A DNA stretch of 64,000 bases from the NCBI GenBank assembly GCA_035048815.1, contig JAUCBN010000062.1, positions 8,070,001 through 8,134,000 on the forward strand. The letters run 5' to 3'. A program made the translations under genes and the position numbers. Each line of letters begins with the position of its first letter. Position 1 is the stretch's first letter. The notes under the pieces are model-generated. The model made no database searches, was not told the DNA's origin, and saw only the letters and a program-made list of their open reading frames with translations. Shown here piece by piece: positions 1-12,433 of this stretch. The DNA is from Abelmoschus esculentus. Lineage: Eukaryota; Streptophyta; Magnoliopsida; Malvales; Malvaceae.

Positions 1-101
1 TATGGGCTCAAAAATTTAATTATGGACTTTTGACCCTAATTATACAGCTTAATCTCAAATTTGGAGCTTTTTACTCTGTTAAAATCTGAACGGGTTCACT
101 C
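1..101 (+). repeat. Partial monomer at window edge (B-like head, D-like tail)
   Basis: This is the last 101 bp of a monomer cut by the window start. It begins in the GGGCTCAAAA block, has the B-type words GACTTTTGACCC, and then ATACAGC and the D-type tail CTCTGTTAAAATCTG. The mix of type marks suggests a recombinant monomer. The missing 68 bp lie outside the window. Confidence 0.85.
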
Positions 102-1115
102 TAAAGCCCATTTAGACATGCACGCTCTAAACCCTAAAAAATGATCGAAAATGATGTTTAATCAAATTTTATGGCCTCAAAAATTTAATTATGGACTTTT
201 GACCCTAATTATACTGCTTAATCTCAAATTTTATGCTTTTTACTCGGTTAAAATTCGAACGGGTTCACTCTAAAGCTCATTTAGACATGCACGCTCTGAA
301 CCCTACAAAACGATCGAAAATGATGTTTAATGAAATTTTATGGGTTCAACTATTTAATTATGGGCTTTTGGACCTAATTATACAACTTAATCTCAAATTT
401 GGTGCATTTTACTCAGTTAAAATTCGAACGGGTTCACACTAAAGCCCATTTAGACATGCACGCTCTAAACCCTAAAAAATGATCGAAAATGATGTTTAAT
501 CAAATTTTATGGGCTCAAAAATTTAACTATGGAGTTTTGAACCTAATTATACAGCTTAATCTCAATTTTGGAGCTTTTTACTCAGTTAAATTTCGAAGGA
601 GTTCACTCTAAAGCCCATTTAGACATGCACGCTCTAAACCCTAAAAAATGATCGAAAATAATGTTTAATCAAATTTTATGGGCTCAAAAATTTAACTATG
701 GAGTTTTGAACCTAATTATACAGCTTAATCTCAATTTTGGAGCTTTTTACTCAGTTAAATTTCGAAGGGGTTCACTCTAAAGCCCATTTAGACATGCACG
801 CTCTAAACCCTAAAAAATGATCGAAAATGATGTTTAATCAAATTTTATGGGCTCAAAAATTTAACTATGGACTTTTGAACCTAATTATACAGCTTAATCT
901 CAATTTTGGGGCTTTTTACTCAGTTAAATTTCGAAGGGGTTTACTCTAAAGCCCATTTAGACATGCACGCTCTAAACCCTAAAAAATGATCGAAAATGAT
1001 GTTTAATGAAATTTTATGGGTGCAACTATTTAATTATGTGCTTTTGGACCTAATTATACATCTTAATCTCAAATTTGGAGCTTTTTACTCTGTTAAAATC
1101 TGAACGGGTTCACTC
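102..1115 (+). repeat. Lead-in block of 6 monomers: B-C-A1-A1-A2-D
   Basis: Six 169-bp monomers in the order B, C, A1, A1, A2, D. B carries a private ATGGCCTC (GGGCTC elsewhere). The first A1 has GAAGGAGTTC where others have GAAGGGGTTC, and the second has GAAAATAATG. The A2 (778-946) has GGGGCTTTTT and a GGGGTTTAC tail, both shared with the A2 monomers near 1454 and 5845. The block therefore belongs to the same lineage as the 26-monomer unit that follows. Confidence 0.85.
947..1115 (+). repeat. Reference monomer, type D
   Basis: Marks: ATGAAATTTTATGGGTGCAAC, TTATGTGCTTTTGG, ATACATCTT, CTCTGTTAAAATCTGAACGGG. The TATGTGC form occurs only left of about 24.2 kb; D monomers further right have TATGGGC. 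A TATGTGTGCAAC subtype appears between about 10.4 and 21.8 kb. Confidence 0.85.
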
Positions 1116-2974
1116 TAAAGCCCATTTAGACATGCACGCTCTAAACGCTAAAAAATGATCGAAAATGATGTTTAATCAAATTTTATGGGCTCAAAAATTT
1201 AATTATGGACTTTTGACCCTAATTATACTGCTTAATCTCAAATTTTATGCTTTTTACTCGGTTAAAATTCGAACGGGTTCACTCTAAAGCTCATTTAGAC
1301 ATGCACGCTCTGAACCCTACAAAACGATCGAAAATGATGTTTAATGAAATTTTATGGGTTCAACTATTTAATTATGGGCTTTTGGACCTAATTATATAAC
1401 TTAATCTCAAATTTGGTGCATTTTACTCAGTTAAAATTCGAACGGGTTCACACTAAAGCCCATTTAGACATGCACGCTCTAAACCCTAAAAAATGATCGA
1501 AAATGATGTTTAATCAAATTTTATGGGCTCAAAAATTTAACTATGGACTTTTGAACCTAATTATACAGCTTAATCTCAATTTTGGGGCTTTTTACTCAGT
1601 TAAATTTCGAAGGGGTTTACTCTAAAGCCCATTTAGACATGCACGCTCTAAACCCTAAAAAATGATCGAAAATGATGTTTAATGAAATTTTATGGGTGCA
1701 ACTATTTAATTATGTGCTTTTGGACCTAATTATACATCTTAATCTCAAATTTGGAGCTTTTTACTCTGTTAAAATCTGAACGGGTTCACTCTAAAGCCCA
1801 TTTAGACATGCACGCTCTAAACGCTAAAAAATGATCGAAAATGATGTTTAATCAAATTTTATGGGCTCAAAAATTTAATTATGGACTTTTGACCCTAATT
1901 ATACTGCTTAATCTCAAATTTTATGCTTTTTACTCGGTTAAAATTCGAACGGGTTCACTCTAAAGCTCATTTAGACATGCACGCTCTGAACCCTACAAAA
2001 CGATCGAAAATGATGTTTAATGAAATTTTATGGGTTCAACTATTTAATTATGGGCTTTTGGACCTAATTATATAACTTAATCTCAAATTTGGTGCATTTT
2101 ACTCAGTTAAAATTCGAACGGGTTCACACTAAAGCCCATTTAGACATGCACGCTCTAAACCCTAAAAAATGATCGAAAATGATGTTTAATCAAATTTTAT
2201 GGGCTCAAAAATTTAACTATGGAGTTTTGAACCTAATTATACAGCTTAATCTCAATTTTGGAGCTTTTTACTCAGTTAAATTTCGAAGGGGTTCACTCTA
2301 AAGCCCATTTAGACATGCACGCTCTAAACCCTAAAAAATGATCGAAAATGATGTTTAATCAAATTTTATGGGCTCAAAAATTTAACTATGGAGTTTTGAA
2401 CCTAATTATACAGCTTAATCTCAATTTTGGAGCTTTTTACTCAGTTAAATTTCGAAGGGGTTCACTCTAAAGCCCATTTAAAAATGCACGCTCTAAACCC
2501 TAAAAAATGATCAAAAATGATGTTTAATCAAATTTTATGGGCTCAAAAATTTAACTATGGACTTTTGAACCTAATTATACAGCTTAATCTCAATTTTGGA
2601 GCTTTTTACTCAGTTAAAATTCGAAGGGGTTCACTCTAAAGCCCATTTAGACATGCACGCTCTAAACCCTAAAAAATGATCAAAAATGATGTTTAATCAA
2701 ATTTTATGGGCTCAAAAATTTAACTATGGACTTTTGAACCTAATTATACAGCTTAATCTCAATTTTGGAGCTTTTTACTCAGTTAAAATTCGAAGGGGTT
2801 CACTCTAAAGCCCATTTAGACATGCACGCTCTAAACCCTAAAAAATGATCGAAAATGATGTTTAATCAAATTTTATGGGCTCAAAAATTTAACTATGGAC
2901 TTTTGAACCTAATTATACAACTTAATCTCAATTTTGGAGCTTTTTACTCAGTTAAATTTCGAAGGGGTTCACTC

Positions 2975-3143
2975 TAAAGCCCATTTAGACATGCACGCTC
3001 TAAACCCTAAAAAGTGATCGAAAATGATGTTTAATCAAATTTTATGGGCTCAAAAATTTAATTATGGACTTTTGACCCTAATTATACTGCTTAATCTCAA
3101 ATTTTAGGCTTTTTACACGGTTAAAATTCGAAGGGGTTTACTC
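2975..3143 (+). repeat. Reference monomer, type B'
   Basis: A B monomer with AAAAGTGATCG (G at 3014), TTTTAGGC in place of TTTTATGC, TTTTTACACGG and a GAAGGGGTTTAC tail. The TAGGC change removes the ATG used by other B monomers, so no long frame starts here. B' starts the HOR units at 10237, 11420, 12434, 13786, 15137, 16658, 18179 and 20883. Confidence 0.85.
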
Positions 3144-3650
3144 TAAAGCCCATTTAGACATGCACGCTCTAAACCCTAAAAAATGATCGAAAATGATGTT
3201 TAATGAAATTTTATGGGTTCAACTATTTAATTATGGGCTTTTGGACCTAATTATACAACTTAATCTCAAATTTGGTGCATTTTACTCAGTTAAAATTCGA
3301 ACGGTTTCACACTAAAGCCCATTTAGACATGCACGCTCTAAACCCTAAAAAATGATCGAAAATGATGTTTAATCAAATTTTATGGGCTCAAGAATTTAAT
3401 TATGGACTTTTGACCCTAATTATACTGCTTAATCTCAAATTTTATGCTTTTTACTCGGTTAAAATTCGAACGGGTTCACACTAAAGCTCATTTAGACATG
3501 CACGCTCTGAACCCTACAAAACGATCGAAAATGATATTTAATCAAATTTTATGGGTTCAACTATTTAATTATGGGCTTTTGAACCTAAATATACAACTTA
3601 ATCTTAAATTTGGAGCTTTTTACTCAGTTAAAATTTAAACGCGTTCACAC

Positions 3651-3818
3651 TAAAGCCCATTTAGACATGCACGCTCTAAACCCTAAAAAAGATCGAAAAT
3701 GATGTTTAATCAAATTTTATGGGCTCAAAAATTTAATTATGGACCTTTGACCCTAATTATACTGCTTAATCTCAAATTTTATGCTTTTTACTCGGTTAAA
3801 ATTCGAACGGGTTCACAC
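3651..3818 (+). repeat. 168-bp B monomer (T deleted), copy 1
   Basis: Reads CCCTAAAAAAGATCG where the standard is CCCTAAAAAATGATCG. It also has GGACCTTTGACCC and follows an AAAATTTAAACGCG tail. It is one of only seven monomers not 169 bp long. Confidence 0.92.
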
Positions 3819-3987
3819 TAAAGCTCATTTAGACATGCACGCTCTGAACCCTACAAAACGATCGAAAATGATATTTAATCAAATTTTATGGGTTCAACTA
3901 TTTAATTATGGGCTTTTGAACCTAAATATACAACTTAATCTCAAATTTGGAGCTTTTTACTCAGTTAAAATTCGAACGCGTTCACAC
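3819..3987 (+). repeat. Reference monomer, type C'
   Basis: A C monomer with GATATTTAATCAAA, GAACCTAAATATACAAC, GGAGCTTTTT and a CGAACGCGTTCACAC tail. It occurs from about 3.5 to 30.2 kb and not further right. Confidence 0.85.
3974..3983. other. 10-bp perfect palindrome GAACGCGTTC in C' monomers (reference copy)
   Basis: The sequence equals its own reverse complement. It arises in C' where CGAACGGGTTC has changed G to C. Copies occur wherever C' or its recombinant tails occur, for example about 3644, 4314, 4989 and 10889, and not right of 30.2 kb. Confidence 0.5.
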
Positions 3988-4325
3988 TAAAGCACATTTA
4001 GACATGCACGCTCTAAACCCTAAAAAATGATCGAAAATGATGTTTAATCAAATTTTATGGGCTCAAAAATTTAACTATGGAGTTTTGAACCTAATTATAC
4101 AGCTTAATCTCAATTTTGGAGCTTTTTACTCAGTTAAATTTCGAAGGGGTTCACTCTAAAGCCCATTTAGACATGCACGCTCTAAACCCTAAAAAATGAT
4201 CGAAAATGATGTTTAATCAAATTTTATGGGCTCAAAAATTTAACTATGGACTTTTGAACCTAATTATACAACTTAATCTCAATTTTGGAGCTTTTTACTC
4301 AGTTAAAATTTAAACGCGTTCACAC

Positions 4326-4493
4326 TAAAGCCCATTTAGACATGCACGCTCTAAACCCTAAAAAAGATCGAAAATGATGTTTAATCAAATTTTATGGGCT
4401 CAAAAATTTAATTATGGACCTTTGACCCTAATTATACTGCTTAATCTCAAATTTTATGCTTTTTACTCGGTTAAAATTCGAACGGGTTCACAC
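4326..4493 (+). repeat. 168-bp B monomer (T deleted), copy 2
   Basis: Same deletion and same linked marks as copy 1, 675 bp earlier. It opens the second B-C'-A1-A2 quartet. Confidence 0.92.
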
Positions 4494-5000
4494 TAAAGCT
4501 CATTTAGACATGCACGCTCTGAACCCTACAAAACGATCGAAAATGATATTTAATCAAATTTTATGGGTTCAACTATTTAATTATGGGCTTTTGAACCTAA
4601 ATATACAACTTAATCTCAAATTTGGAGCTTTTTACTCAGTTAAAATTCGAACGCGTTCACACTAAAGCACATTTAGACATGCACGCTCTAAACCCTAAAA
4701 AATGATCGAAAATGATGTTTAATCAAATTTTATGGGCTCAAAAATTTAACTATGGAGTTTTGAACCTAATTATACAGCTTAATCTCAATTTTGGAGCTTT
4801 TTACTCAGTTAAATTTCGAAGGGGTTCACTCTAAAGCCCATTTAGACATGCACGCTCTAAACCCTAAAAAATGATCGAAAATGATGTTTAATCAAATTTT
4901 ATGGGCTCAAAAATTTAACTATGGACTTTTGAACCTAATTATACAACTTAATCTCAATTTTGGAGCTTTTTACTCAGTTAAAATTTAAACGCGTTCACAC

Positions 5001-5168
5001 TAAAGCCCATTTAGACATGCACGCTCTAAACCCTAAAAAAGATCGAAAATGATGTTTAATCAAATTTTATGGGCTCAAAAATTTAATTATGGACCTTTGA
5101 CCCTAATTATACTGCTTAATCTCAAATTTTATGCTTTTTACTCGGTTAAAATTCGAACGGGTTCACAC
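5001..5168 (+). repeat. 168-bp B monomer (T deleted), copy 3
   Basis: Same deletion and linked marks, 675 bp after copy 2. It opens the third quartet, which has no counterpart in the second 26-monomer copy. Confidence 0.92.
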
Positions 5169-8041
5169 TAAAGCTCATTTAGACATGCACGCTCTGAACC
5201 CTACAAAACGATCGAAAATGATATTTAATCAAATTTTATGGGTTCAACTATTTAATTATGGGCTTTTGAACCTAAATATACAACTTAATCTCAAATTTGG
5301 AGCTTTTTACTCAGTTAAAATTCGAACGCGTTCACACTAAAGCACATTTAGACATGCACGCTCTAAACCCTAAAAAATGATCGAAAATGATGTTTAATCA
5401 AATTTTATGGGCTCAAAAATTTAACTATGGAGTTTTGAACCTAATTATACAGCTTAATCTCAATTTTGGAGCTTTTTACTCAGTTAAATTTCGAAGGGGT
5501 TCACTCTAAAGCCCATTTAGACATGCACGCTCTAAACGCTAAAAAATGATCGAAAATGATGTTTAATCAAATTTTATGGGCTCAAAAATTTAATTATGGA
5601 CTTTTGACCCTAATTATACTGCTTAATCTCAAATTTTATGCTTTTTACTCGGTTAAAATTCGAACGGGTTCACTCTAAAGCTCATTTAGACATGCACGCT
5701 CTGAACCCTACAAAACGATCGAAAATGATGTTTAATGAAATTTTATGGGTTCAACTATTTAATTATGGGCTTTTGGACCTAATTATATAACTTAATCTCA
5801 AATTTGGTGCATTTTACTCAGTTAAAATTCGAACGGGTTCACACTAAAGCCCATTTAGACATGCACGCTCTAAACCCTAAAAAATGATCGAAAATGATGT
5901 TTAATCAAATTTTATGGGCTCAAAAATTTAACTATGGACTTTTGAACCTAATTATACAGCTTAATCTCAATTTTGGGGCTTTTTACTCAGTTAAATTTCG
6001 AAGGGGTTTACTCTAAAGCCCATTTAGACATGCACGCTCTAAACCCTAAAAAATGATCGAAAATGATGTTTAATGAAATTTTATGGGTGCAACTATTTAA
6101 TTATGTGCTTTTGGACCTAATTATACATCTTAATCTCAAATTTGGAGCTTTTTACTCTGTTAAAATCTGAACGGGTTCACTCTAAAGCCCATTTAGACAT
6201 GCACGCTCTAAACGCTAAAAAATGATCGAAAATGATGTTTAATCAAATTTTATGGGCTCAAAAATTTAATTATGGACTTTTGACCCTAATTATACTGCTT
6301 AATCTCAAATTTTATGCTTTTTACTCGGTTAAAATTCGAACGGGTTCACTCTAAAGCTCATTTAGACATGCACGCTCTGAACCCTACAAAACGATCGAAA
6401 ATGATGTTTAATGAAATTTTATGGGTTCAACTATTTAATTATGGGCTTTTGGACCTAATTATATAACTTAATCTCAAATTTGGTGCATTTTACTCAGTTA
6501 AAATTCGAACGGGTTCACACTAAAGCCCATTTAGACATGCACGCTCTAAACCCTAAAAAATGATCGAAAATGATGTTTAATCAAATTTTATGGGCTCAAA
6601 AATTTAACTATGGAGTTTTGAACCTAATTATACAGCTTAATCTCAATTTTGGAGCTTTTTACTCAGTTAAATTTCGAAGGGGTTCACTCTAAAGCCCATT
6701 TAGACATGCACGCTCTAAACCCTAAAAAATGATCGAAAATGATGTTTAATCAAATTTTATGGGCTCAAAAATTTAACTATGGAGTTTTGAACCTAATTAT
6801 ACAGCTTAATCTCAATTTTGGAGCTTTTTACTCAGTTAAATTTCGAAGGGGTTCACTCTAAAGCCCATTTAAAAATGCACGCTCTAAACCCTAAAAAATG
6901 ATCAAAAATGATGTTTAATCAAATTTTATGGGCTCAAAAATTTAACTATGGACTTTTGAACCTAATTATACAGCTTAATCTCAATTTTGGAGCTTTTTAC
7001 TCAGTTAAAATTCGAAGGGGTTCACTCTAAAGCCCATTTAGACATGCACGCTCTAAACCCTAAAAAATGATCAAAAATGATGTTTAATCAAATTTTATGG
7101 GCTCAAAAATTTAACTATGGACTTTTGAACCTAATTATACAGCTTAATCTCAATTTTGGAGCTTTTTACTCAGTTAAAATTCGAAGGGGTTCACTCTAAA
7201 GCCCATTTAGACATGCACGCTCTAAACCCTAAAAAATGATCGAAAATGATGTTTAATCAAATTTTATGGGCTCAAAAATTTAACTATGGACTTTTGAACC
7301 TAATTATACAACTTAATCTCAATTTTGGAGCTTTTTACTCAGTTAAATTTCGAAGGGGTTCACTCTAAAGCCCATTTAGACATGCACGCTCTAAACCCTA
7401 AAAAGTGATCGAAAATGATGTTTAATCAAATTTTATGGGCTCAAAAATTTAATTATGGACTTTTGACCCTAATTATACTGCTTAATCTCAAATTTTAGGC
7501 TTTTTACACGGTTAAAATTCGAAGGGGTTTACTCTAAAGCCCATTTAGACATGCACGCTCTAAACCCTAAAAAATGATCGAAAATGATGTTTAATGAAAT
7601 TTTATGGGTTCAACTATTTAATTATGGGCTTTTGGACCTAATTATACAACTTAATCTCAAATTTGGTGCATTTTACTCAGTTAAAATTCGAACGGTTTCA
7701 CACTAAAGCCCATTTAGACATGCACGCTCTAAACCCTAAAAAATGATCGAAAATGATGTTTAATCAAATTTTATGGGCTCAAGAATTTAATTATGGACTT
7801 TTGACCCTAATTATACTGCTTAATCTCAAATTTTATGCTTTTTACTCGGTTAAAATTCGAACGGGTTCACACTAAAGCTCATTTAGACATGCACGCTCTG
7901 AACCCTACAAAACGATCGAAAATGATATTTAATCAAATTTTATGGGTTCAACTATTTAATTATGGGCTTTTGAACCTAAATATACAACTTAATCTTAAAT
8001 TTGGAGCTTTTTACTCAGTTAAAATTTAAACGCGTTCACAC

Positions 8042-8209
8042 TAAAGCCCATTTAGACATGCACGCTCTAAACCCTAAAAAAGATCGAAAATGATGTTTAA
8101 TCAAATTTTATGGGCTCAAAAATTTAATTATGGACCTTTGACCCTAATTATACTGCTTAATCTCAAATTTTATGCTTTTTACTCGGTTAAAATTCGAACG
8201 GGTTCACAC
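8042..8209 (+). repeat. 168-bp B monomer (T deleted), copy 4
   Basis: The counterpart of copy 1 at an offset of 4391. Confidence 0.92.
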
Positions 8210-8716
8210 TAAAGCTCATTTAGACATGCACGCTCTGAACCCTACAAAACGATCGAAAATGATATTTAATCAAATTTTATGGGTTCAACTATTTAATTAT
8301 GGGCTTTTGAACCTAAATATACAACTTAATCTCAAATTTGGAGCTTTTTACTCAGTTAAAATTCGAACGCGTTCACACTAAAGCACATTTAGACATGCAC
8401 GCTCTAAACCCTAAAAAATGATCGAAAATGATGTTTAATCAAATTTTATGGGCTCAAAAATTTAACTATGGAGTTTTGAACCTAATTATACAGCTTAATC
8501 TCAATTTTGGAGCTTTTTACTCAGTTAAATTTCGAAGGGGTTCACTCTAAAGCCCATTTAGACATGCACGCTCTAAACCCTAAAAAATGATCGAAAATGA
8601 TGTTTAATCAAATTTTATGGGCTCAAAAATTTAACTATGGACTTTTGAACCTAATTATACAACTTAATCTCAATTTTGGAGCTTTTTACTCAGTTAAAAT
8701 TTAAACGCGTTCACAC

Positions 8717-8884
8717 TAAAGCCCATTTAGACATGCACGCTCTAAACCCTAAAAAAGATCGAAAATGATGTTTAATCAAATTTTATGGGCTCAAAAATTT
8801 AATTATGGACCTTTGACCCTAATTATACTGCTTAATCTCAAATTTTATGCTTTTTACTCGGTTAAAATTCGAACGGGTTCACAC
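8717..8884 (+). repeat. 168-bp B monomer (T deleted), copy 5
   Basis: The counterpart of copy 2 at an offset of 4391. Confidence 0.92.
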
Positions 8885-9391
8885 TAAAGCTCATTTAGAC
8901 ATGCACGCTCTGAACCCTACAAAACGATCGAAAATGATATTTAATCAAATTTTATGGGTTCAACTATTTAATTATGGGCTTTTGAACCTAAATATACAAC
9001 TTAATCTCAAATTTGGAGCTTTTTACTCAGTTAAAATTCGAACGCGTTCACACTAAAGCACATTTAGACATGCACGCTCTAAACCCTAAAAAATGATCGA
9101 AAATGATGTTTAATCAAATTTTATGGGCTCAAAAATTTAACTATGGAGTTTTGAACCTAATTATACAGCTTAATCTCAATTTTGGAGCTTTTTACTCAGT
9201 TAAATTTCGAAGGGGTTCACTCTAAAGCCCATTTAGACATGCACGCTCTAAACCCTAAAAAATGATCGAAAATGATGTTTAATCAAATTTTATGGGCTCA
9301 AAAATTTAACTATGGACTTTTGAACCTAATTATACAACTTAATCTCAATTTTGGAGCTTTTTACTCAGTTAAATTTCGAAGGGGTTCACTC

Positions 9392-10236
9392 TAAAGCCCA
9401 TTTAGACATGCACGCTCTAAACCCTAAAAAATGATCGAAAATGATGTTTAATCAAATTTTATGGGCTCAAAAATTTAACTATGGAGTTTTGAACCTAATT
9501 ATACAGCTTAATCTCAATTTTGGAGCTTTTTACTCAGTTAAATTTCGAAGGGGTTCACTCTAAAGCCCATTTAGACATGCACGCTCTAAACCCTAAAAAA
9601 TGATCGAAAATGATGTTTAATCAAATTTTATGGGCTCAAAAATTTAATTATGGACTTTTGACCCTAATTATACTGCTTAATCTCAAATTTTATGCTTTTT
9701 ACTCGGTTAAAATTCGAACGGGTTCACTCTAAAGCTCATTTAGACATGCACGCTCTAAACCCTAAAAAATGATCAAAAATGATGTTTAATCAAATTTTAT
9801 GGGCTCAAAAATTTAACTATGGACTTTTGAACCTAATTATACAGCTTAATCTCAATTTTGGAGCTTTTTACTCAGTTAAATTTCGAAGGGGTTCACTCTA
9901 AAGCCCATTTAGACATGCACGCTCTAAACCCTAAAAAATGATCGAAAATGATGTTTAATCAAATTTTATGGGCTCAAAAATTTAACTATGGACTTTTGAA
10001 CCTAATTATACAACTTAATCTCAATTTTGGAGCTTTTTACTCAGTTAAATTTCGAAGGGGTTCACTCTAAAGCCCATTTAGACACGCACGCTCTAAACCC
10101 TAAAAAATGATCGAAAATGATGTTTAATCAAATTTTATGGGCTCAAAAATTTAACTATGGACTTTTGAACCTAATTATACAACTTAATCTCAATTTTGGA
10201 GCTTTTTACTCAGTTAAATTTCGAAGGGGTTCACTC
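9392..10236 (+). repeat. Five-monomer link: A1-B-A2-A2-A2
   Basis: Monomers start at 9392, 9561, 9730, 9899 and 10068. The B monomer at 9561 is unusual in being followed by A2 rather than C, so the B-C dimer is broken. The A2 at 9730 has GATCAAAAATG where others have GATCGAAAATG. The one at 10068 has GACACGCACG in place of GACATGCACG, shared with the monomer near 12265. The block joins the second 26-monomer copy to the B'-anchored short repeats. Confidence 0.8.
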
Positions 10237-11419
10237 TAAAGCCCATTTAGACATGCACGCTCTAAACCCTAAAAAGTGATCGAAAATGATGTTTAATCAA
10301 ATTTTATGGGCTCAAAAATTTAATTATGGACTTTTGACCCTAATTATACTGCTTAATCTCAAATTTTAGGCTTTTTACACGGTTAAAATTCGAAGGGGTT
10401 TACTCTAAAGCCCATTTAGACATGCACGCTCTAAACCCTAAAAAATGATCGAAAATGATGTTTAATGAAATTTTATGTGTGCAACTATTTAATTATGTGC
10501 TTTTGGACCTAATTATACATCTTAATCTCAAATTTGGAGCTTTTTACTCTGTTAAAATCTGAACGGGTTCACTCTAAAGCCCATTTAGACATGCACGCTC
10601 TAAACCCTAAAAAATGATCGAAAATGATGTTTAATCAAATTTTATGGGCTCAAAAATTTAATTATGGACCTTTGACCCTAATTATACTGCTTAATCTCAA
10701 ATTTTATGCTTTTTACTCGGTTAAAATTCGAACGGGTTCACACTAAAGCTCATTTAGACATGCACGCTCTGAACCCTACAAAACGATCGAAAATGATATT
10801 TAATCAAATTTTATGGGTTCAACTATTTAATTATGGGCTTTTGAACCTAAATATACAACTTAATCTCAAATTTGGAGCTTTTTACTCAGTTAAAATTCGA
10901 ACGCGTTCACACTAAAGCACATTTAGACATGCACGCTCTAAACCCTAAAAAATGATCGAAAATGATGTTTAATCAAATTTTATGGGCTCAAAAATTTAAC
11001 TATGGAGTTTTGAACCTAATTATACAGCTTAATCTCAATTTTGGAGCTTTTTACTCAGTTAAATTTCGAAGGGGTTCACTCTAAAGCCCATTTAGACATG
11101 CACGCTCTAAACCCTAAAAAATGATCGAAAATGATGTTTAATCAAATTTTATGGGCTCAAAAATTTAACTATGGACTTTTGAACCTAATTATACAACTTA
11201 ATCTCAATTTTGGAGCTTTTTACTCAGTTAAATTTCGAAGGGGTTCACTCTAAAGCCCATTTAGACATGCACGCTCTAAACCCTAAAAAATGATCGAAAA
11301 TGATGTTTAATCAAATTTTATGGGCTCAAAAATTTAACTATGGACTTTTGAACCTAATTATACAACTTAATCTCAATTTTGGAGCTTTTTACTCAGTTAA
11401 ATTTCGAAGGGGTTCACTC
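10237..11419 (+). repeat. 7-monomer repeat: B'-D-B-C'-A1-A2-A2
   Basis: It is 1183 bp (7 x 169) between successive AAAAGTGATCG marks at 10276 and 11459. D carries the local variant TATGTGTGCAAC. B has the GGACCTTTGACC change otherwise linked to the one-base-short monomers, but here keeps the T. C' is the GATATTTAATC and GAACGCGTTC form. Confidence 0.85.
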
Positions 11420-12433
11420 TAAAGCCCATTTAGACATGCACGCTCTAAACCCTAAAAAGTGATCGAAAATGATGTTTAATCAAATTTTATGGGCTCAAAA
11501 ATTTAATTATGGACTTTTGACCCTAATTATACTGCTTAATCTCAAATTTTAGGCTTTTTACACGGTTAAAATTCGAAGGGGTTTACTCTAAAGCCCATTT
11601 AGACATGCACGCTCTAAACCCTAAAAAATGATCGAAAATGATGTTTAATGAAATTTTATGTGTGCAACTATTTAATTATGTGCTTTTGGACCTAATTATA
11701 CATCTTAATCTCAAATTTGGAGCTTTTTACTCTGTTAAAATCTGAACGGGTTCACTCTAAAGCCCATTTAGACATGCACGCTCTAAACCCTAAAAAATGA
11801 TCGAAAATGATGTTTAATCAAATTTTATGGGCTCAAAAATTTAATTATGGACCTTTGACCCTAATTATACTGCTTAATCTCAAATTTTATGCTTTTTACT
11901 CGGTTAAAATTCGAACGGGTTCACACTAAAGCTCATTTAGACATGCACGCTCTGAACCCTACAAAACGATCGAAAATGATATTTAATCAAATTTTATGGG
12001 TTCAACTATTTAATTATGGGCTTTTGAACCTAAATATACAACTTAATCTCAAATTTGGAGCTTTTTACTCAGTTAAAATTCGAACGCGTTCACACTAAAG
12101 CACATTTAGACATGCACGCTCTAAACCCTAAAAAATGATCGAAAATGATGTTTAATCAAATTTTATGGGCTCAAAAATTTAACTATGGAGTTTTGAACCT
12201 AATTATACAGCTTAATCTCAATTTTGGAGCTTTTTACTCAGTTAAATTTCGAAGGGGTTCACTCTAAAGCCCATTTAGACACGCACGCTCTAAACCCTAA
12301 AAAATGATCGAAAATGATGTTTAATCAAATTTTATGGGCTCAAAAATTTAACTATGGACTTTTGAACCTAATTATACAACTTAATCTCAATTTTGGAGCT
12401 TTTTTCTCAGTTAAATTTCGAAGGGGTTCACTC
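11420..12433 (+). repeat. 6-monomer repeat: B'-D-B-C'-A1-A2
   Basis: It is 1014 bp (6 x 169). The order is that of the preceding 7-monomer unit minus one A2, as expected from slippage or unequal exchange among adjacent A monomers. Its last A2 has GACACGCACG and a private GCTTTTTTCTC near 12400. Confidence 0.85.

Larger units (their letters stand above)
1116..5506 (+). repeat. 26-monomer higher-order repeat, copy 1 (4391 bp)
   Basis: Order: B C A2 D B C A1 A1 A2 A2 A2 B' C B C' B C' A1 A2 B C' A1 A2 B C' A1. Three monomers are 168 bp, which gives 26 x 169 - 3 = 4391. It contains two smaller repeats: B-C-A-D at a 676-bp step (1116 and 1792, both with AAACGCTAAA) and B-C'-A1-A2 at a 675-bp step (3651, 4326, 5001). 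Rare marks inside it, such as CATTTAAAAATGC at 2475 and CTCAAGAATTT near 3388, recur 4391 bp later, which defines the unit. Confidence 0.9.
5507..9391 (+). repeat. 26-monomer higher-order repeat, copy 2 (23 monomers retained)
   Basis: This repeats the block starting at 1116 with an offset of 4391. Marks shared at exactly that offset include AAACGCTAAA, ATATAAC, CATTTAAAAATGC, AAAAGTGATCG, TTTTAGGC, ACGGTTTCAC, CAAGAATTT and AATCTTAAA. I found no mismatch in the stretches compared. The match stops near 9371: copy 1 has AAAATTTAAACGCG at about 4980 and this copy has AAATTTCGAAGG. It carries two of the three B-C'-A1-A2 quartets. Confidence 0.88.
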
